A DNA stretch of 64,000 nt from Promethearchaeota archaeon (GCA_018238625.1 JABCSY010000007.1:1-64000); one strand, 5' to 3'; counted from the stretch's first letter, positions 1-10,369 are shown. A program made the numbers and translations. Notes: generated from the letters alone by a model not told the origin.

Positions 1-1631
1 ACTAGAATTTTATCGGCATCTCGTACAATGCTTAAACGATGGGCTATAATTAGGGTAGTTTTTGATTTGACTAATTTTCTTAAGGTTTTTTGTATTATTT
101 TCTCATTTTCAGAGTCGATATTTGAAGTAGCTTCATCTAAAATTAATATTGGAGTATTTTTAAGAATAGCTCGCGCAAGAGCAATCCTTTGTATTTGACC
201 CCCAGAAATATTTTTTGCCCTTTCAGCTAAAGAAGTATCTAATTTTCTTGGAAGAGAAGATATAAACTCAGAAATACCAGCTTTTTCGCATACATCCAAT
301 AATTCTTCCTCAGTAGCTTCGGGTTTTGCCATTAAAAGGTTATCTCGGATACTACCATAGAATAAATAAGTCTGTTGGGAAACCATAGAAATATTTTTAC
401 GTATTTCATTTGGATTACAATTTTTTAAATTAAAGTCGCCTATATAAACATCTCCATTAACAGGATCGTAAAAACGAGCAATTAAATTGGCTATGGTAGT
501 TTTGCCCACGCCACTCTGTCCTACTATTGCCGTTATTTTACCAGCTTCTAATTTAAAATTAAGATTGTTAAGAATTATTGGACTATCAGGTGAATATGAG
601 AAACTTACATCTTTAAATTCAATATCAACATTATCCAGATAATCTAATTTTTGTGAATATTCAGTTGTTAAATGATAAGATTTTTGATTTAATATTTTAA
701 GGATAGATTTACCCGAAGAGATGCCATTCACAGCTGTATGAAAATAGGAGCCTAAAATCCTCAAAGGTCGGAAAAACTCATAAGAAATGAGCAAGATGAT
801 AATAGCTCCTGTTAAAGTTAATTCGTTTGAAAAGAAGTATGTAATTGCTAAAGAGATACCTAAAGCAGTTCCTACCATCGAAATTAGGTCCATGATTAAT
901 ATGGAAGTAAGATTAGCATAGAGAAGTTTCATAGTATTATTTCTAAATTCCCAACTAATATTAGCTATTTCCTTTTTGCGTCGTTTAATTTGTCCAAACA
1001 TTTTTAAAATAGTGAGTCCTTGTAATGAATCTAAAAAAAAAGAGTTTAAGTCTTCAAAAGTTTCCCAGTGGACTTTTGCTACTCGTTGTACCCACATTTG
1101 TACTATTCCAATACTTATTGGTATAAAAGGAATTAAAAAAATAAGAGTTAGCGCGATTCCTGGATTAAAAATGCTAACATAAAAATAAAGGCCAATTGGT
1201 GCTAATATCGCTACAAAGATTTGGGGAATAAATAAACCAAAAAATGATTCAAGATTTTCGACGCCATCCAATGTAGTAGTTACTAATGCTCCAGTACCTT
1301 TTATCTCTTTATATCTTAATTCAATTTCTAAAATTTTGGAGTAAATTTTATTTCTGACTTCTAATTTTATTCGAGAAGAAGTTTTAAATATAGCAAGATT
1401 AATGAACCACGATAAAAATAGACGAGAAACCATCGCAATTGAAATTATTATTAAAAAAAGAGCAAGCTTCTCAATAATTAATGAATTTAAGTATAATAAA
1501 TTGATAATATTTGCTATACGATCAATAATTACAATATTAATAGTAATAATAAGTAAGCTGGTAAGAATTGTAGTTAGAATCCAAAATCTTGATGCTTTTC
1601 CTAAAGAAAAAATATTTGGTTTTTTTTCCAT
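1..1631 (-). CDS. ABC transporter, permease + ATP-binding (CydD/MsbA-like exporter), truncated by the window start
   Basis: Open reading frame on - strand from ATG at 1631 to the window edge, not in the ORF track because it is incomplete. Translation has TM segments, Walker A (VGQSGVGKTT), signature (ISGGQIQRIALARA), Walker B (ILILDEATS) and H-loop (IIAHRLS). Confidence 0.85.
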   Translation of the reverse strand, partial: MEKKPNIFSLGKASRFWILTTILTSLLIITINIVIIDRIANIINLLYLNSLIIEKLALFLIIISIAMVSRLFLSWFINLAIFKTSSRIKLEVRNKIYSKILEIELRYKEIKGTGALVTTTLDGVENLESFFGLFIPQIFVAILAPIGLYFYVSIFNPGIALTLIFLIPFIPISIGIVQMWVQRVAKVHWETFEDLNSFFLDSLQGLTILKMFGQIKRRKKEIANISWEFRNNTMKLLYANLTSILIMDLISMVGTALGISLAITYFFSNELTLTGAIIILLISYEFFRPLRILGSYFHTAVNGISSGKSILKILNQKSYHLTTEYSQKLDYLDNVDIEFKDVSFSYSPDSPIILNNLNFKLEAGKITAIVGQSGVGKTTIANLIARFYDPVNGDVYIGDFNLKNCNPNEIRKNISMVSQQTYLFYGSIRDNLLMAKPEATEEELLDVCEKAGISEFISSLPRKLDTSLAERAKNISGGQIQRIALARAILKNTPILILDEATSNIDSENEKIIQKTLRKLVKSKTTLIIAHRLSIVRDADKIL

Positions 1632-1686
1632 TTAAATGCACTTATTTGTTTTAGTTTTAAAAAAATAAGATATTATATTATATTTA

Positions 1687-2898
1687 TTAAGGAGATCCAT
1701 GGAATTTTCGAATTAATAAAAGATTAATACCTAAAGTTATCAATTCAATCAGTCCTGCTACTATAAAAGCTATTATGAATTGAGATTCCTGAAAATTAGG
1801 AACAAGAATAAAACCAATTAAGGGACCTAATGTGAGACCTAAATTGCCAAGAAAATTGAAAAATCCCATCCCCATAGCCCTATCTTCTACATCGACAATA
1901 TCTCCAACTAAAGCTACAGAAGGAGGGCCAGTTACTCCTGAAAATGTTCCTAATATTATAAAGCAAATTATCAAAGCACCCAAACCAAATAACCCAAAAT
2001 AACCTGTTAAACTCAGCATAATTCCATAGCTAAAGCTCCCCCATATTAAAAATTTATATCGTCCATATTTATCAGATAACTTTCCTATGGGATATTGCAA
2101 AATAATAAATGGTAAGGCAAAAATTCCCATAACCATTCCTCGTTCTGTTGTTCCAAGGAATAAAATGTTTGCTATATATAATGGTAGGATATAAATAATA
2201 AATCCCATGTGAAGGCGATCTACAAAATTAAATATTCCAGGTAATATTAATTTGGGTGCACGGTTTATAATTTTAATATTCTCTTTAAATAAAGGTCTTT
2301 TTTTTAGAAAAGATGGCTCTTTTATTATGAAAAAAGTAATTAGTAAAACAATTGCATTAGCTCCTATAGCAATATAATATGGAACGAATATACCATATTT
2401 AGCAATCATTCCTCCTAACATTGGACCTATTCCCATTGCTAAAGCTAAAAAAATACCTAAAATACCTAAACATTTCCCTCTATTTTCAGAATTTGAGATA
2501 TCCAGTATCATCGTCATTAAAATTTGCCAACACATAATTGTAAAACATCCTTGTGAAAATCTAAAGATTAATAGAAGCCCATAATAAGGAGGGGGTGTTG
2601 CAATCATAAGGAAAAAGGAAATAATTGTTCCCACACTCCCAACAATAACAAATCTTTTTCTTTTTCCAAAACGATCTGCTAAAATACCAGTAACTATTCC
2701 CCAAATTAAATATGATAAATAAAGAACAAAGTCATAATAAGCAGTTTCTCCCGTTATACCAAAACGAAGAGAAATAAATTCGTATTCATTTGTGTGTAAT
2801 AATGAAACTGATATAATCGTTAAGAACATTGAAATACTTATTATTAAGACTTGAAACATATTAGTTTTAATTTCATCTTTAATAATTTCATTATTCAT
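1687..2898 (-). CDS. MFS transporter
   Basis: 403 aa, about 12 hydrophobic segments, MFS loop motif GILADRFGKRKR and second-half KLSDKYGRYKF. Confidence 0.85.
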   Translation of the reverse strand: MNNEIIKDEIKTNMFQVLIISISMFLTIISVSLLHTNEYEFISLRFGITGETAYYDFVLYLSYLIWGIVTGILADRFGKRKRFVIVGSVGTIISFFLMIATPPPYYGLLLIFRFSQGCFTIMCWQILMTMILDISNSENRGKCLGILGIFLALAMGIGPMLGGMIAKYGIFVPYYIAIGANAIVLLITFFIIKEPSFLKKRPLFKENIKIINRAPKLILPGIFNFVDRLHMGFIIYILPLYIANILFLGTTERGMVMGIFALPFIILQYPIGKLSDKYGRYKFLIWGSFSYGIMLSLTGYFGLFGLGALIICFIILGTFSGVTGPPSVALVGDIVDVEDRAMGMGFFNFLGNLGLTLGPLIGFILVPNFQESQFIIAFIVAGLIELITLGINLLLIRKFHGSP

Positions 2899-3063
2899 AA
2901 TTACTCATCTTCTTTCTTTCAATTTCTTTTAATATTAAAATTCTTCTATTTAAACTATTTATCTTAATTATTATACGGTAATTCCTTCTAATTACACTCT
3001 AAAAGTTACAATATTTTTAATTTCTTCCTACTTTTAAAGGAATTATAATTATTTTTATTGAAA

Positions 3064-3079
3064 ATTAGGCATGCCTAAT
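3064..3079. promoter_or_regulatory. 16-bp perfect palindrome ATTAGGCATGCCTAAT upstream of the MFS gene
   Basis: Read directly; sits in the intergenic region about 165 bp upstream of the MFS start codon. Confidence 0.4.
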
Positions 3080-3273
3080 AGTTTATAAAAAAAGGTAGCA
3101 TATAAACATTTTTATTCAATTGAATGAATTTAAATTATAGGAAGATCGTAAATTGGAATATTTTATAATAATACTTTAGTTCAAATAATTTTTTATGATA
3201 GTCACTATGCCTAAAATGATTTTACGGTAATAATTTTTTTTAATAATTTAGTTATAACTAATTATTTGATTCG

Positions 3274-3759
3274 TTATATTAACGATTTTATTGTAAAATC
3301 TGTTTTAAATTTTTTAATTAAAATTTTTAAAATTTCCTTTTTTGATTTCATTTTACCATCATAAAAAATTTTGAACATTTTTTGTTTTGGATAGTATTCT
3401 ATAGGGTACTTAGAGCGATTGATATCGAAATAGAGTTCTAAATCTTCATAAATTCTTTTTATTATATATGTCTGATTTTCTATAGGTATAGGATTTAAAA
3501 TTTCGAATTCTAAACCTTCTTTCTTTAAAAGATTCTCTAAAAAATATTTTTCTTTCCCACTTAGCCTTATTGACCTAAATTTCCAAAAATGCCCTATAGT
3601 CCACCAACTAAAAGTATAAAGCAAGATTATCCATAAGGAAGTAATATAAGAAATTATTGGTGCACCCAAATTAATTAAGAGCCAGTTAAATACACCAAGG
3701 AAGAATCCACTAAAAATATAAGCTTTTATCGTCCACCATTTTTTCGACCTTTCCATCAA
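3274..3759 (-). CDS. Hypothetical membrane protein
   Basis: 161 aa, N-terminal hydrophobic segments, intact ORF. Confidence 0.6.
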   Translation of the reverse strand: MMERSKKWWTIKAYIFSGFFLGVFNWLLINLGAPIISYITSLWIILLYTFSWWTIGHFWKFRSIRLSGKEKYFLENLLKKEGLEFEILNPIPIENQTYIIKRIYEDLELYFDINRSKYPIEYYPKQKMFKIFYDGKMKSKKEILKILIKKFKTDFTIKSLI

Positions 3760-3898
3760 TAAGTTCCCTCTATTATTCGTTCTATAAATTTTTAATTTAA
3801 GTTTAAATTTTTTTTCCTAACTTTTTAACTAATATTATATCGGTTTTCTAATATTTATCAATAAATCAAACTATTTATTTGTTAGCCAAAAATGAGAA

Positions 3899-4147
3899 TT
3901 AGGGGTCTTTTTTTCCTCTAGATTTTGGGTATTTCAGAATTCCACCTAAGAACAATGGAGTAGCATACATTATACAAAATGGTATGTTGTATAAAAATGC
4001 AATTATCACAGGTTCTCCTAGATTAATTGAAATTATACTTTTGTGTAACCATGTAAACAAAAAAAAGAGGGTTCCCATGATGAAACACCCTTTTCTTGTA
4101 TTCCCTCCATGGTATAATTTTTTAAACCATATAATTAATTGCTTCAT
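3899..4147 (-). CDS. Small hypothetical membrane protein
   Basis: 82 aa with two hydrophobic segments; same strand as neighbours. Confidence 0.5.
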   Translation of the reverse strand: MKQLIIWFKKLYHGGNTRKGCFIMGTLFFLFTWLHKSIISINLGEPVIIAFLYNIPFCIMYATPLFLGGILKYPKSRGKKDP

Positions 4148-4221
4148 TCTTAGATTTTTATCTTCTTTATTCTATAAAGATATAATTTTTGTTTATAAGG
4201 TGCGTGATTAAAATTTTTCTC

Positions 4222-5244
4222 TCAAGCTTCAAAATCAAGAGATTCTCCACAATTTGGACAAAATTTAAATTTGATTCCCATATGATACCTACAAACGGGA
4301 CAGTATAGGCCCGATTCGACATGTTCTGGTTGAACTTGAACCTGTTCTGTTCTATATGATTCAGTTGGCACTTGATAATAACCTCGCCGGTATCCTAAAT
4401 CGAATCTTACTTTAAACGATGCGAAAAGAGTGGTTAATAAACATATAAAAAGTGGTCCAAGAATGATTGGTACCAAATTATTTAATAACTCATTCAGAAA
4501 GAGCATGCCATATCTCCTGCTTGCTGGGTTATACCACGAAGCTAATGTAGGAGCGTCCACATGCCATACAAAGTTTAAGAAAAAACCGAAAATCATACTA
4601 ATAACGCGGATAATTAAAGAGCTGATAAAAAAAACTCCAATGATTTTCCAAAATGCTCCTTTGGTAATTTTTCTTGCTTGTTTGAGAGGTTTTTCTATGT
4701 TTTCAAATTGATAAGTGAATACTGAACAAATATAAAGTCCTAAAATTGTAATTCCAGGAATCAATAAAAACCATAACCCAAGTGGATATCCAAGACCAAG
4801 AATCGCAAGGACTACAAATAGTTTGGAATTAAATGATTTCTTTATATCTTGAACTAAATCAGGATCTAAGTTTAAGTACTTCTTGTAGAGGTAAATACTC
4901 ACGGAACTCATAGCTAAGGCTGTAAATAAAGAGTAAATAATACTATCTATAAAGACAACGCTAAGACCAATTAGTAAAAAACTTAGCAGTTGAGCTACAT
5001 CAGCTTCCGTCAGGTTTGAAAGGTTTGGATCCATCGTACTAGCTATATTTTCTCCAAGAACACTTACTTGCCAATTAAGATCTGCAAGTAAAAAAATCTT
5101 TAAAAGCAAGTAAATTACATAAAAAAAAGTGAGCGGTACGATAATTTTTGTCCAGTTTTTTCCAAATAAGCGAAAACCATCGGAAATGGAGTCACCATAA
5201 CTTTTTTTTGCTATTCTTGTTAATTCTTGAGATTCGCGCGACAT
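4222..5244 (-). CDS. Multi-TM membrane protein with C-terminal zinc ribbon
   Basis: 340 aa; hydrophobic segments; C-terminus CPVCRYHMGIKFKFCPNCGESL (2x CxxC). Confidence 0.75.
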   Translation of the reverse strand: MSRESQELTRIAKKSYGDSISDGFRLFGKNWTKIIVPLTFFYVIYLLLKIFLLADLNWQVSVLGENIASTMDPNLSNLTEADVAQLLSFLLIGLSVVFIDSIIYSLFTALAMSSVSIYLYKKYLNLDPDLVQDIKKSFNSKLFVVLAILGLGYPLGLWFLLIPGITILGLYICSVFTYQFENIEKPLKQARKITKGAFWKIIGVFFISSLIIRVISMIFGFFLNFVWHVDAPTLASWYNPASRRYGMLFLNELLNNLVPIILGPLFICLLTTLFASFKVRFDLGYRRGYYQVPTESYRTEQVQVQPEHVESGLYCPVCRYHMGIKFKFCPNCGESLDFEA

Positions 5245-5346
5245 AATTTTTATATTTTATATGTAAGTAAGACCCAATTTAATAAGATTCAAAGTAAGTT
5301 AATAAATATTGTTAAAAGTTTTTCTTGAATTCTAAATTAACATTCT

Positions 5347-5365
5347 TTTGCCAACAACAGGCAAA
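5347..5365 (-). terminator. Stem-loop TTTGCC-N7-GGCAAA downstream of the PAP2 gene
   Basis: Perfect 6-bp inverted repeat just past the 5414-6388 stop codon, in an A/T-rich intergenic region. Confidence 0.3.
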
Positions 5366-5413
5366 GATTTGATAATAAAAATAAAAAAAAGATTTTAGAT
5401 TTTTTAATTTATA

Positions 5414-6388
5414 TTAATCTCGTTTAATTTTTGTGAAGATCCAAGGAACTAAAGTAATAACTAAGAACGCTAATATGAAGTATTTAGTAAATCTCCAAAC
5501 GAAAAAATCAGATGAATAAACGCTTAATGCAAAATAGAAAACCATCGTTAATACTAACCCTATTACAAGATTAATTAGTTTCTGTTTGTTATTGAGTGCT
5601 TTTGGGTCGTAATGAATCTTTTCGTTTTCGATTAAATAACCAAGCGATATTCCCATTAGCGCGCCACTAGCCAAACCATAGTCAATCGTAGTGGTTGGAA
5701 AGATAACAATAGCTATAGTTAACATGGCAATTGGGATTATTATTGATAGAATTACCTTGGTTAAAAAATTCAAAGATTTAGCTTTTTCAGAGAGTAGTGG
5801 CTCAAAGTAGATGAATAAAACCAAGAAAAGCGTGCCAAAAAAGAATCCACCCCACACATCTTGTAGATCGTGCACTCCAATTACGATTCTCGATATTCCG
5901 ATTAAATAGATAAATATTATAAATAGCCATTGAAGAATTTTATTTTCTTTTTTGTACGACTCATAAGACATTAGTCCCCAGACCGCTACGGCATTTTGTG
6001 AATGTCCAGAAGGAAAGCCAAGACCCTCAGCAACTGGTTCACCATCCCATATATTAGTCCAAGGACGGGGATCTTGAAATATGTCCTTTAAAATTCCGTT
6101 AACATAAACAGAACCTAAAAGAGAGAACCCTACATTTCTTCCAAATTTTACATCGTATACGAATACCAAAGCCGCAAGTAATAAGATCTGTACCATATCT
6201 TCTCCTATATAGGATATTGCCCGAAAAATTGCGAAAGTGATTGAATTACCATAAAACATTTCGTTGAAATATAAGTTTAGCCCTAATAATAACAAGATTC
6301 CTCCAACTACAAAATTGACCGCTGCGATTATTAATATAAAGAGTAATACCTTTTTTGATAAAGTTTTATTTTCGCTCATATTTTTCAC
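5414..6388 (-). CDS. Phosphatase PAP2 family membrane protein
   Basis: 324 aa; PAP2 signature KDIFQDPRPW...FPSGHSQNA...SRIVIGVHDLQDVWGG. Confidence 0.85.
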   Translation of the reverse strand: MKNMSENKTLSKKVLLFILIIAAVNFVVGGILLLLGLNLYFNEMFYGNSITFAIFRAISYIGEDMVQILLLAALVFVYDVKFGRNVGFSLLGSVYVNGILKDIFQDPRPWTNIWDGEPVAEGLGFPSGHSQNAVAVWGLMSYESYKKENKILQWLFIIFIYLIGISRIVIGVHDLQDVWGGFFFGTLFLVLFIYFEPLLSEKAKSLNFLTKVILSIIIPIAMLTIAIVIFPTTTIDYGLASGALMGISLGYLIENEKIHYDPKALNNKQKLINLVIGLVLTMVFYFALSVYSSDFFVWRFTKYFILAFLVITLVPWIFTKIKRD

Positions 6389-6722
6389 TTTTTATTATAG
6401 ATTCTCCTAAAAAATGGATATGATAATATTTTACAAACTATTATAAAAGGTTTTCTTTAAAAAATACCGATTTTAATGATAAATTACCGGTAAATTCAAA
6501 TTGATTTTTTGAAATGTTTTTAAAAACTTCATACCAATACAATACATATTAAGATGAAGTTCTGTTTTTACGAATTTAAAGAGAATATGTTATTAATTTT
6601 CCCTTTAATAAAAACCATGAAAAAAAATAAATAGTAATTAAATTTTGCTTTAGATAACTGTTTAAATGTGTTGAATAACAAAAATATCGGGTGTCAAATA
6701 GATTTACTATCGAGGATACATT

Positions 6723-6983
6723 TTGGTTCGCTTAAAAATTATCGGAACTCAATGGAAGATAGTAGAGAAATTGAAGGGTTTGAAACCAGAAGAAGATCAA
6801 GATTGGAAGATTACTTACGCATCCCCTACTTATGGCGGTTGGGATTTAATTGTAGAATGCGTTTTTAGTAATTTAGAAGATTTGGACAAAATTGTGTCCT
6901 TCTGTCGAACTGACGAAGATTTAAAAGAGTGGATCGATGCTACAACAACTCTGATCAGCACAAAAAGAAATTTTGAAGAATAG
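6723..6983 (+). CDS. Stand-alone Lrp/AsnC-type ligand-binding (RAM-like) domain protein
   Basis: 86 aa, TTG start; resembles the RAM fold (YGGWDLIVECVFSNLEDLDKIVSFCR) without an HTH. Confidence 0.45.
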   Translation: MVRLKIIGTQWKIVEKLKGLKPEEDQDWKITYASPTYGGWDLIVECVFSNLEDLDKIVSFCRTDEDLKEWIDATTTLISTKRNFEE

Positions 6984-7006
6984 AAGGCTGTTTTTTATTG
7001 TATAAC

Positions 7007-8005
7007 TCAAATCAAATTATTAATAATAATCTCGGAAATATCTGACGAGTATTCGCCTGTTCTCCTGATGCTTTCGATTATAGATCCTATTTCAACGAGA
7101 TACTCTGAATTTGGATTAATTTTAATAGTATTACATGCTTCTATTAAATTTTCAATGGATTCAATATTTTCATTTGCTAACAATAAACTATTTTGAAGCC
7201 ATGCATCTAAACTCATGTTCAATAAATCTAAAGAAATCTTACTAGCATTCATAATGTTTTTGTATAATTCTTTGTCGATTTTTTGGTAATCTACAAGTAA
7301 AACATTCCGTGCAATTTTTACGGCGTGGTCCGCAATTCTCTCTAGAAATCGGCTTATGAATTTATAATTACTGGCATCTTCTAGTGTAATGTCTAATTTT
7401 TGGCACAATATAATATCACGCAGTACAATGTGAGCCTGACGCTCGATTAGCCAATTCAATCGATCAATTTCATCATCACTTTCAATTACTTTTTCTGCTA
7501 GCTTTTTATCCCCCGTTTCCAATGATTTAAGTGCGTCCTCGTGCATACCATTAGCTAGAATATACATCCTCCTAATCGTTTTTTCAAACGGCATTTCTTT
7601 TGGGTCGAGTAAATCTTTAATTTTAATGATATTATCTGTTTCCTCTATTATTTCGGTCCCTATTGTTATTTTTCTAAAATGACTTACTGTATCTCTTATT
7701 TGTGACTCAATCTTTTTGCTAGATTTCACTTCTATAATGTTATACCCCATGATATAAGCCCCTACTAATAATCGAAACAAGAAATCAGTGTTTTTAATCT
7801 CGTCAATGTCGAGCTTCTTTTCTCTTATAAGTTTTTCTGAACTTATGTAAGGAGTAATAAGCAAATTACCATCTGGTTGTGACAAGATCCCAATTGTATC
7901 TTTAACTTGAATTCCGTGTTTATCAATCCATTCCCTTGGTAGACTAACGATATAAGTAGACCCACCCGTCTTTTGTACTTTTCGTGTTTCAATATTGAAC
8001 GCCAT
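7007..8005 (-). CDS. phoU: Phosphate uptake regulator: AbrB/SpoVT-type N-terminus fused to PhoU-like domains
   Basis: 332 aa; N-term RKVQKTGGSTYIVSLPREWIDKHGI (AbrB-like), then PhoU helical repeats; divergent from pstS. Confidence 0.85.
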   Translation of the reverse strand: MAFNIETRKVQKTGGSTYIVSLPREWIDKHGIQVKDTIGILSQPDGNLLITPYISSEKLIREKKLDIDEIKNTDFLFRLLVGAYIMGYNIIEVKSSKKIESQIRDTVSHFRKITIGTEIIEETDNIIKIKDLLDPKEMPFEKTIRRMYILANGMHEDALKSLETGDKKLAEKVIESDDEIDRLNWLIERQAHIVLRDIILCQKLDITLEDASNYKFISRFLERIADHAVKIARNVLLVDYQKIDKELYKNIMNASKISLDLLNMSLDAWLQNSLLLANENIESIENLIEACNTIKINPNSEYLVEIGSIIESIRRTGEYSSDISEIIINNLI

Positions 8006-8297
8006 AACCTCTTCGACTTGTTTTAATTTTTAAATTTTAATTCTATTGATAATAGATAATATATTTTTCTTTTTAATAAATATATTATATAGTGGATCTA
8101 TAGAGTATATATTCTATATATATTCTTCTTTTTATGAAATGTTCCTTGAAATACATTTAGTATATAAAATATATATCATCAATATTTAGCCATAATCTAA
8201 GTAGAGAGTTCTTAAATTTTACACATGATACGATTAATTAACAAAATTTAACAAGAAACAAGAAATAGATAGATCTTTAAAAAAAAGTACAACAAAA

Positions 8298-9209
8298 GTG
8301 AAAAAAAAAATGGAAAAAAAAGCTATAATTTATTTGGCAATTGTAGGAATGATCGGTATGTTCTTTATTGGTGGTGGAGTAACAACTCTACTAACGCCTC
8401 CTGGAGGCGCACAGAGAGTAACGATTATAATCTCTGGATCAACAACTTGTGAACCTGTAATTACTGAATGTGCAGATCAATTTATGGCAATCAATCCTAA
8501 TGTCGACATTTCCGTATCCGGTACTGGCTCTGGCTCTGGAATTTCAGATACTATTAATGGTTTGAACAGTATTGGCATGTCTTCTAGAAACATAAAAAGT
8601 ACAGAGAACGCATCAGCAGGTAATAATCTAATAGATTACAAATTTGCAAAGGATGGAATCGCTGTTATAATCAGTGCCACTCATCCTAACGCAACTTGGA
8701 TACAATCAAATGGTCTTACCTTAGATCAAGTATTTTTAATCTATAATGGTACCTATGACACATGGGATGATATTAATGCTGCTTTAGTAACTGATACAAT
8801 TGATGTTCACACTAGACCTGATGGGTCAGGTACTAGAGCCACATTTGAAGAACTAGTTGAATCTGGTGGTGAAGAACTTGGAGATAATTCCGGTTATACT
8901 AGCTCAGTTACCGGATATATCGAAGTAGCTTCTAATACAGTCATGGTTCAGCAAGTTGGAAGCAATTCATATGGTTTTGGTTATTGTGGGCTCGGATATG
9001 TTGACGCTAGCGTTATTGCTATTCCTGTTGATGGAGTTGTTCCTTCAATTTCCACAATTTTAGACGAAACATATCCAATCTCTAGAGCATTACACTTGGT
9101 AACAGATGGACCTGTTAGTGGGTGGGTACAAGCCTTTATTGATTTTATTTTCGGTTCTAATGGACAGCAAGTAGTTGCTGATGAAGGTTTTGTCCGACTT
9201 TGGTTTTAA
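8298..9209 (+). CDS. pstS: Phosphate ABC transporter substrate-binding protein
   Basis: 303 aa; N-terminal TM/signal, ISGSTTCEPV, DGSGTRATFEELV (PBP-like); next to pstCA/pstB. Confidence 0.9.
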   Translation: MKKKMEKKAIIYLAIVGMIGMFFIGGGVTTLLTPPGGAQRVTIIISGSTTCEPVITECADQFMAINPNVDISVSGTGSGSGISDTINGLNSIGMSSRNIKSTENASAGNNLIDYKFAKDGIAVIISATHPNATWIQSNGLTLDQVFLIYNGTYDTWDDINAALVTDTIDVHTRPDGSGTRATFEELVESGGEELGDNSGYTSSVTGYIEVASNTVMVQQVGSNSYGFGYCGLGYVDASVIAIPVDGVVPSISTILDETYPISRALHLVTDGPVSGWVQAFIDFIFGSNGQQVVADEGFVRLWF

Positions 9210-9491
9210 ATTTATGTTTAACAAAAATAATTTTAATTTTTTTTTAATATATATCTTTTTTTTATTTTCTTTCAATAATCCATGCAGAAGTTAATGTATA
9301 GCGGTGACTTGTGTCTAGGAGCAATTCATACCATTATTTACTATGTCTTTTGATTAGCCGTCCTTTAAAATACATTTGTGTTATGATTATTTCTATATAT
9401 AGATCTATGTATATTCTATAAAGTAATATGGAAATGTTGATAAGTTAGTTGCATATTCTTTTTATTAGGGATTATTAGTAGAAGTATTACA

Positions 9492-9824
9492 ATGATTAAA
9501 AAAGATTTAGTAAAGATTGCATTGGTACCATGTTCTAAATGTGGAAGAGTTTTTAAAGCCAAGATTACACAAGATATTTTAAATGATGTCGAAAGATATC
9601 CATTTACTATTGTTTTGATGCATGTTTCTATGGAAAATGGAAAAAAAGAGATACATACTCTTGTTGCATATCTCGACAAATATTTAAACTGCAGACATGT
9701 TACAGTTCTACTAGGAAGAAGATTATTCATAACACCCTATGTTTTATATAATCCTAATCTGCTAATACTCTCATGTAATAGGAGTTTAACAAAAAATAAT
9801 TATATAGATGGTGTTAAATCGTGA
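9492..9824 (+). CDS. Hypothetical CxxC protein, translationally coupled to the downstream small GTPase
   Basis: 110 aa, N-terminal CSKCG; stop codon overlaps the GTG start of the GTPase (GTGA at 9821-9824). Confidence 0.65.
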   Translation: MIKKDLVKIALVPCSKCGRVFKAKITQDILNDVERYPFTIVLMHVSMENGKKEIHTLVAYLDKYLNCRHVTVLLGRRLFITPYVLYNPNLLILSCNRSLTKNNYIDGVKS

Positions 9825-10369
9825 TGATAAAACAATCTGTAAGTAATATGTTTAAAAAGAATATTTATAAGGTAGTTGTAGGAGGAGAAGGTGCTGTTGG
9901 AAAAACTACAATTTGCCAAAGACTTGCCGGAACTTTGGAACGTGAAAAAGATCGGCTTATGACGATTGGCGTTGATTTTCATAGTTTAAAAATTAAAAAT
10001 GGTAAATTATTTGAAGCTCAAGTCTGGGATTTAGGGGGACAAGAACAATTCAGAGATTTTCAGCAACCATTTTTCAAAAATGCTAAAATTGCTATATTTG
10101 TATTTTCTGTTGAATGGTTCGATACAATGGTATATATTGATTTTTGGTTAGATATGTTAAAAGATGAAAATCCTGTTAAAATTTATCTAATTGGAAATAA
10201 AATCGATTCTCCTAATAGATTTGTAAGAATTGATGAAGCATTAGAGTTCGCTAGAGATAGAAATTTGTCATATTATGAAATTTCTGCAATTAAAGGAACT
10301 GGTTTTGAAAATTTTAAAGAAGATTTAATCCAAACAATCCAAACCATAGCAAATTTAAATATTAATTAA
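9821..10369 (+). CDS. Rab/Ras-like small GTPase
   Basis: 182 aa; G1 GGEGAVGKTT, G2 TIGVDF, G3 DLGGQEQF, G4 NKID, G5 SAIKGTG. Confidence 0.9.
   Translation: MMIKQSVSNMFKKNIYKVVVGGEGAVGKTTICQRLAGTLEREKDRLMTIGVDFHSLKIKNGKLFEAQVWDLGGQEQFRDFQQPFFKNAKIAIFVFSVEWFDTMVYIDFWLDMLKDENPVKIYLIGNKIDSPNRFVRIDEALEFARDRNLSYYEISAIKGTGFENFKEDLIQTIQTIANLNIN

Noticed and set aside
976-1635. + strand ORFs 976-1182 and 1402-1635
   Set aside because: Antisense to the clear ABC transporter coding frame on the - strand; no family resemblance.
6668-6868. + strand 66-aa ORF overlapping 6723-6983
   Set aside because: The overlapping frame 6723-6983 has a RAM-like translation; this one has none.
8041-8190. AT-rich repeats as possible origin or CRISPR leader
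   Set aside because: Only short TATA-type runs; no spaced repeats, no cas genes, no origin-binding-box array.
9090-9982. - strand ORFs 9090-9275, 9416-9730, 9800-9982
   Set aside because: Antisense to pstS, the CxxC protein and the GTPase; low-complexity translations.
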